Shown here piece after piece: positions 59,444-64,000 of a stretch of 64,000 bases of DNA. The translations under genes were made by a program, and so were the position numbers. The notes beneath the pieces are model-generated. The model had not been told where the DNA came from and made no database searches. It worked only from the letters and a program-made list of their open reading frames with translations. Within the stretch, counting starts at the first letter, position 1. Every line of letters starts with the position of its first letter. Source of the stretch: Quercus robur (Eukaryota; Streptophyta; Magnoliopsida; Fagales; Fagaceae); the NCBI RefSeq assembly GCF_932294415.1, contig NC_065536.1, positions 46,411,854-46,475,853 on the forward strand, read 5' to 3'.

Positions 59444-59754
59444 TGTTAAATATTAGCAACGCGATGTGATATATCATGTTGTGTATGCTAGAGTGGATAC
59501 GGAAGGGGAAGCATAGAGGAGGAACACTGAGAACACGAGGGTTACGTGGTTCAGCCTTGACGGCCTACATCCATAGAGGAATCCCTTAAGGGCTACATCT
59601 TTATTGTGTAAGAGTGTAGTACAATAACCTCCTGTGTTACAATGAACCCTAACATGAGTATATATAGGCGACTAAACCCTAGACTACTAGTACAAGCAAG
59701 AATGGGCTTGGGCCTATTATATTGGGCTAATATGTCTAATATATATCTCTAACA
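59444..59754 (-). mobile_element. Copia-type 5' LTR (311 bp)
   Basis: On the minus strand it begins TGTTAGAGATATATATTAG and ends TTTAACA, then the PBS follows. A TATA box (CCTATATATACTC, about 59655-59670) and an AATAAAG signal (about 59600) lie in the expected order for a promoter-bearing LTR. No second LTR was found in the window, so the element is cut short at its 3' end. Confidence 0.85.
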
Positions 59755-60080
59755 AAATCGACAAAGTTTGTTCCTTCTGGTTACCTGCATAACCTCTTTG
59801 ATACCTACAGAGTAAAGTATTATTTATTAGGAGAGCATCATAAGTATTAGGATGCGTATCTTCAAGTTGGATGCAAAACAGAAAGCGTGAAAATTAATGC
59901 TAGCTAGATATCATTCTAACTAGATGCAAACCCTTAACTTCATAAGGGACTCTTTGAAGTCACAAGAAAGAATTTTGAAATCCACCAGAAATTTTATTTT
60001 TATTTTTTTCAAATTAAAAACCTATTTAAAGGCTCTAGAAAATTTATTATATTCGTAAATTGATCCTATTGATAGGCTAT
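59755..60080. other. Intergenic sequence between LTR and LINE
   Basis: No gene or repeat recognised. Confidence 0.45.
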
Positions 60081-60094
60081 CGTGGTAGGACTCT
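60081..60094. repeat. Target site duplication of the second LINE (3' side)
   Basis: CGTGGTAGGACTCT, identical to 63511-63524. Confidence 0.92.
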
Positions 60095-63000
60095 TTTTTT
60101 TTTTGATACTGAAAAAGGGAGATTACAAAAGAGCTGGGTTCAACCAGCAGTGTTTAATAGGCACCTGTACTGCCTTTTTAGCAACGTTACATAAAGTTTT
60201 AAGCAGCATATGAGGAACAAGGATCATGTGGCAGAGGAGACCATTTTGTACAAGAAAATTTAAATCAGCAAGCCTATAGTTAGTTTGCCAATCAGAAGCC
60301 TTCCTGGTATTGAAGAGCTTGACCAATCCTCTGCTATCACTTAGGAACAAAATACTATGAAACCCATGATATTTTGCTGTAAGGCAGGCATCCACCACAG
60401 CTTCAAGCAAAAATTCCTCTACTGCTCCAACTAGGCTACTATTCACAGCAAGGAAGACACTTTCTCCCTGTATGTTGACAGCTTCAAAACCAAAAGCACT
60501 TCTATTCCTCTTCTTGTCTCTGAACCCAGTAACTTTGATAATTAATTGCCAGGATCCAGCTGCGGATTGGACTGGAGTTGTTGATATTCTTGGGGACTGG
60601 TTTGAGCTGAGCTGTTCTGAGAATGCATCCTTATACCTGCAAGATAGAGATTGCGCCATGAGAATTACATTCATAGGATTAGGAGAAATACCCTCATGAA
60701 CAACTTTGTTCCTGTGATTCCAAATAGACCACAAGGTTGTGAATAATGCTTGCAGATAGTTCATAACATTAGGGTCCTTGTTGTTGTGCTTGGTGATAAC
60801 CCCAGTTAGCCACTGCTGCACAGACAAGTTATTGAAGTCAGAAGAGTGTATGGCCAAAGTGGTGCCATGCCAGCAAGCTCTCGAAAAGGAACATAAAAGA
60901 AATAAATGAGTGCTGGTCTCCTCATGCTCATTGCAGAAAGGACAATTAGAGTCAGCTAAGATTCCTCTACTCCTAAGATTGGAAAATGTAGGTAAGCTGT
61001 CCAGAAGCAACTTCCACACAAAAGTGTTTATTTTCAGAGGGGTTTTCACTTTCCAGAGTTTGGTCCACACCACCTGATTAAAAGGATTAAGATTAGAAGG
61101 TTGTAATTGCTCTAAGTTAAGAATCTCATAGGCCTTCTTAACATTGTACACCCCATCAGAAGAGTGTTTCCAAACCAATTTGTCCTGAACAGAGTTTGTT
61201 TTAGAGATGGGAATTTGAAAGATTTTTCTAGCCAAAGAAGGGGGGTAGAGATCTCTAACTAGATTACAGTTACAAGAGGCAGATGTGTGGTTAATTAAGT
61301 CTCCCACAGTTCCAGTAGGAAGTCTATGGTCTTGAAGATTAAGAGGAGACCATTGAACCCAGTCTTTATGCTTGAGAGGGATATTATAACCATCCCCAAT
61401 CCACCATCTTCCTTCCCTCAAAGTTGGACAATCCTGTTTAATGATGTTTTTCCAAAACCATGAATGGTGTGGTTTGGGGCAACAATCCTGAATTGGTCCT
61501 CTAGGGAAATACTTTGCTTTGAAGGTCCTAGCTAGAAGAGAATGGGGATTATGATGAATACGCTAGAACTGTTTGGTGATCATGGCTTGATTCATTGTTT
61601 TGAATTTTTTCAGACCAAGCCCCCCTAGCCTCCTAGGTTGACAAACTCTATCCCATTTGATTACATGTAATTTCCTTTCCCCAGTCTCATGCCCCCACCA
61701 AAAGGCTCTTACAACGGCATCCATTTTGTTGCAAATGGTATTAGGTACCTTGAAACAGGAAAAAGCATAGAGGGGAAGAGATTGGAGAACAGAAGAGATG
61801 AGTGTAGTTCTACCAGCTTGTGATAAGAGTTTAGCCTTCCAACCTTGAAGTCTAGAATGGAGCTTATCTACCAGAAAATGAAAGTCTGCGCATCTATTTC
61901 CCCTCATCTTAAAAGTCATTCCAAGGTACTTAGTTGGATTCTGAACCAGATTGACATGAAGTCTAGAAGCAAGAGATTCTTTGTCCACAGCAGCCATGTT
62001 AGGAGAGCAATAGAGATCCGATTTTGCCAAATTAATTTTCTGTCCAGAGATAGAACAATACCAGTCCAAGATGGCAATCAATTTTGTAACTGACATATCA
62101 TCCTTTTTGAAAAAGAAAAGAGAGTCATCCGCAAAAAGGAGATGAGTGAATGAGAGACCATTCCTACCAATCTTCACACCTTTTAATTGTTTCTGATTTT
62201 CAGCTTGCAATAAGGCAATAGAAAGGATATTCGCACAAAACAGGAATAAATAGGGAGAGAGAGGATCTCCCTGTCGTAGTCCTTGGGAAGGCTTAAAAGA
62301 GGATGTTAGATTCCCATTAACAAGCAATGTATAGCTAACAGACGTCACGCATTCCATTATCCACTGAATCCATCTTTCCTCAAACTTCATAACAGTAAGG
62401 ACAGCCTTAAGAAAAGTCCAGTCGACCCTATCATAGGCTTTACTCATGTCAATTTTAAGAACTCCAAAGCAAGCCTGTCTACCTTTTTACTTCCTAAGCA
62501 CATCCAGAATCTCATGAGCAATAAGAATATTATCAGTAATGTTCCTGCCTTTAATGAAAGCATTTTGATAGGGTGTTATAAGGCTATCCATGAGAGGTTT
62601 GAGTCTATTCACTAGAATTTTGGATATGACTTTGTAAATAACATTACAAAAACTAATGGGCCTAAAGTGAGAGACATCATCAGGGAAAGGAATCTTGGGG
62701 ATAAGGGTGATGAAGGTATGATTAAGAGGTTTAAAAAGTGACCCTGAGTGGAAGAAAGCTTGAACAGTGTTTATAACATCCCACTTAACAATGCCCCAAA
62801 ATTCTTGAAAGAAGAAGGCCAGACCATCAGGTCCAGGTGCTTTGTGAGAGCCAAGTTGGAAGACATTGTGTTCAATCTCAGTAGGTGTAATGGGAGCATT
62901 CAAAAGGCTTCTATGAACAATATCAAGAAAGTTGGACTGATTATTGTTACTAAAACAATTTTTGAAATGCCCGACCAAAATACTTTCAATGTCCATCAGA

Positions 63001-63510
63001 TTATCAATAATGTTTCCATTAGGATCTTTGATTTGTACAATCCTGTTTTGGCTCTTCTTTGCTTGACAATCGTCTGAAAATATTTTGTATTCTTGTCTCC
63101 CTGTAGTATCCATTTAGTTCTAGCCTTTTGTGCCCACATTAATTCTTCCTTATTCATAAGGTCTTCCAGTTCACTTCTAAGTTGCCTCTCCTTCCTAACA
63201 TCCTCAATAGAATCTAAGGAATTTTGAATTTGCTGCAACTGAGCCTGTTTAAGCTTAATATCCCTCTCTACCTTCCCAAAAACTGATTTGTTCCATTCAG
63301 TAGCAGTTTTCTTGACATTTAGGATTTTATGCCTTAATTGAACAGCCCTAGAACCCGTTGACTTAGTAGACCAGGCTTGTTGAATCATACTCGTACAATT
63401 GGGGTGTTTAGTCCACATAAGCTCAAATCTAAAGGGTCTGGATTTGAAGGGGGTTTGGAGTTCAAAGTCCAAAAGGATTGGGCCATGATCTGACCTAATT
63501 ATTAGTAGAC
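60095..63510 (-). mobile_element. 5'-truncated LINE of a second lineage
   Basis: Runs on the minus strand from 63510, inside the endonuclease domain (SDHGPI), to an A-run ending at 60095. It is bracketed by perfect 14-bp target duplications. Loss of ORF1 and most of the endonuclease at insertion is the usual result of incomplete target-primed reverse transcription. Its sequence is clearly different from the LINE at 52632-58617. Confidence 0.95.
60123..63510 (-). pseudogene. LINE ORF2 fragment: RT, zf-RVT, RNase H
   Basis: Begins in the endonuclease C-terminus (SDHGPILLDFELQ), then a linker, then reverse transcriptase with KIDMSKAYDRVDW, GLRQGDPLSPYLFLF and an intact FADDS active site. The zf-RVT domain has CPFCNEHEETSTHLFLLC, and a decayed RNase H-like domain ends at 60123. 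Breaks are a frameshift near 63055, a TAA at 62487-62489 just before the RT core, and a TAG at 61563-61565. All other reading stays in one frame, so this copy is less damaged per base than the upstream LINE's 3' half. Confidence 0.92.
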
Positions 63511-63524
63511 CGTGGTAGGACTCT
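63511..63524. repeat. Target site duplication of the second LINE (5' side)
   Basis: CGTGGTAGGACTCT, identical to 60081-60094. Confidence 0.92.
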
Positions 63525-64000
63525 AATTTGACTGGGAAACTCTTAAAAAAAAAAATCCATTAATTTAAGATTGGAGACTAAAACATCAACTGTTGTGGGT
63601 TTCAATGCTCTGTGATGAGATCATGGAAAGTACGCCTTGATCAAGTGGAGCAAGTGGAGGATGAAAAATGGAGCCACCACCTACTTTAGGTCTATGAACC
63701 ATATATATAGCGCCCTTCATGGAAAGACTGATCTTACTTGAGCACGTGTCTGGAGTTTAAGTATGAGGATGAGAAGGTGTTAGGCACCCAACCTCACCCA
63801 ACCCTTGGGTTAGCCTCTACTCATTGTGTTCCGCATCCTAATTCCATCAAAAGGTCTAATAGGTTAACCTATACACAAACACACTCTAGATCTATCCCAA
63901 CATCTAACCTAACATTAATCTATCATGGCATAACATACATATCATCACATGGCATCTCATTATGTCCTAAAATACATCTAAATAGGCATAATCATCATTT
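63525..64000. other. Possible Ty3/gypsy (Tat/Ogre-like) non-coding fragment
   Basis: Contains GGAGCCACCACCTA and, about 110 bases further, GGTGTTAGGCACCCAACCTC, two landmarks that commonly occur together in the non-coding part of Tat/Ogre-type elements. The window ends before any LTR or coding domain. The assignment rests on memory of the motif pair and is weak. Confidence 0.25.

Overview
This is nuclear DNA from a flowering plant, most likely a woody eudicot. The evidence is AT-rich intergenic sequence full of T and A tracts, intron-containing plant-specific genes (a DUF2828 protein, a GEM-like GRAM protein, a CYSTM stress peptide), plant L1-type LINEs, Ty1/copia and Ty3/gypsy remnants, and CACTA, hAT and Mutator-like DNA transposons. 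I cannot name the species.

Only three host genes are supported. (1) A single-exon DUF2828/von Willebrand A-like gene lies on the minus strand at 1417-3333. (2) A very small three-exon CYSTM gene lies on the minus strand at 25096-26865. It was recovered by joining splice sites: its exons are 43, 190 and 49 nt, and its first intron uses a GC donor. Heat-shock-element-like motifs lie just upstream of its TATA box. (3) A three-exon GEM-like/GRAM gene lies on the plus strand at 34609-37167.

Layout. 4.4-14.4 kb is best read as one Mutator-like element of about 10 kb with long terminal inverted repeats (TIRs). It carries a decayed FAR1/FHY3-type transposase (11.5-13.25 kb, minus) and has been invaded by a TIR element (4.61-5.40 kb), a near-perfect 666-bp-arm fold-back (6.12-7.52 kb) and a CACTA element with a 3-bp target duplication (9.09-10.80 kb). 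A second inverted-repeat element follows at 14.5-15.7 kb, then a hAT-like element at 15.86-17.11 kb. A decayed gag-only copia relic (17.9-21.7 kb) and partial LTR copies with an AGATCT-rich repeat (21.7-24.1 kb) come next. After the CYSTM gene there is a probable solo LTR (27.4-28.2 kb). From 28 to 46 kb the DNA is mostly AT-rich, with the GEM-like gene, SINEs, MITEs and gypsy-like fragments.

The right third is almost all transposons: a complete short LTR element with perfect AAACA duplications (47.95-49.47 kb), a second fold-back containing a 122-bp GA microsatellite (50.45-51.80 kb), a full-length but mutated LINE with target duplications (52.63-58.62 kb), an orphan copia LTR with its PBS (59.44-59.75 kb, minus), and a 5'-truncated LINE of another lineage with a 14-bp duplication (60.10-63.51 kb, minus).

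The host genes do not form a pathway and are isolated among transposons. The window is mainly a readable record of nested insertions. I did not see a convincing new biochemical system. The most informative items are the layered Mutator-like element, the two long fold-backs and the cryptic CYSTM gene.
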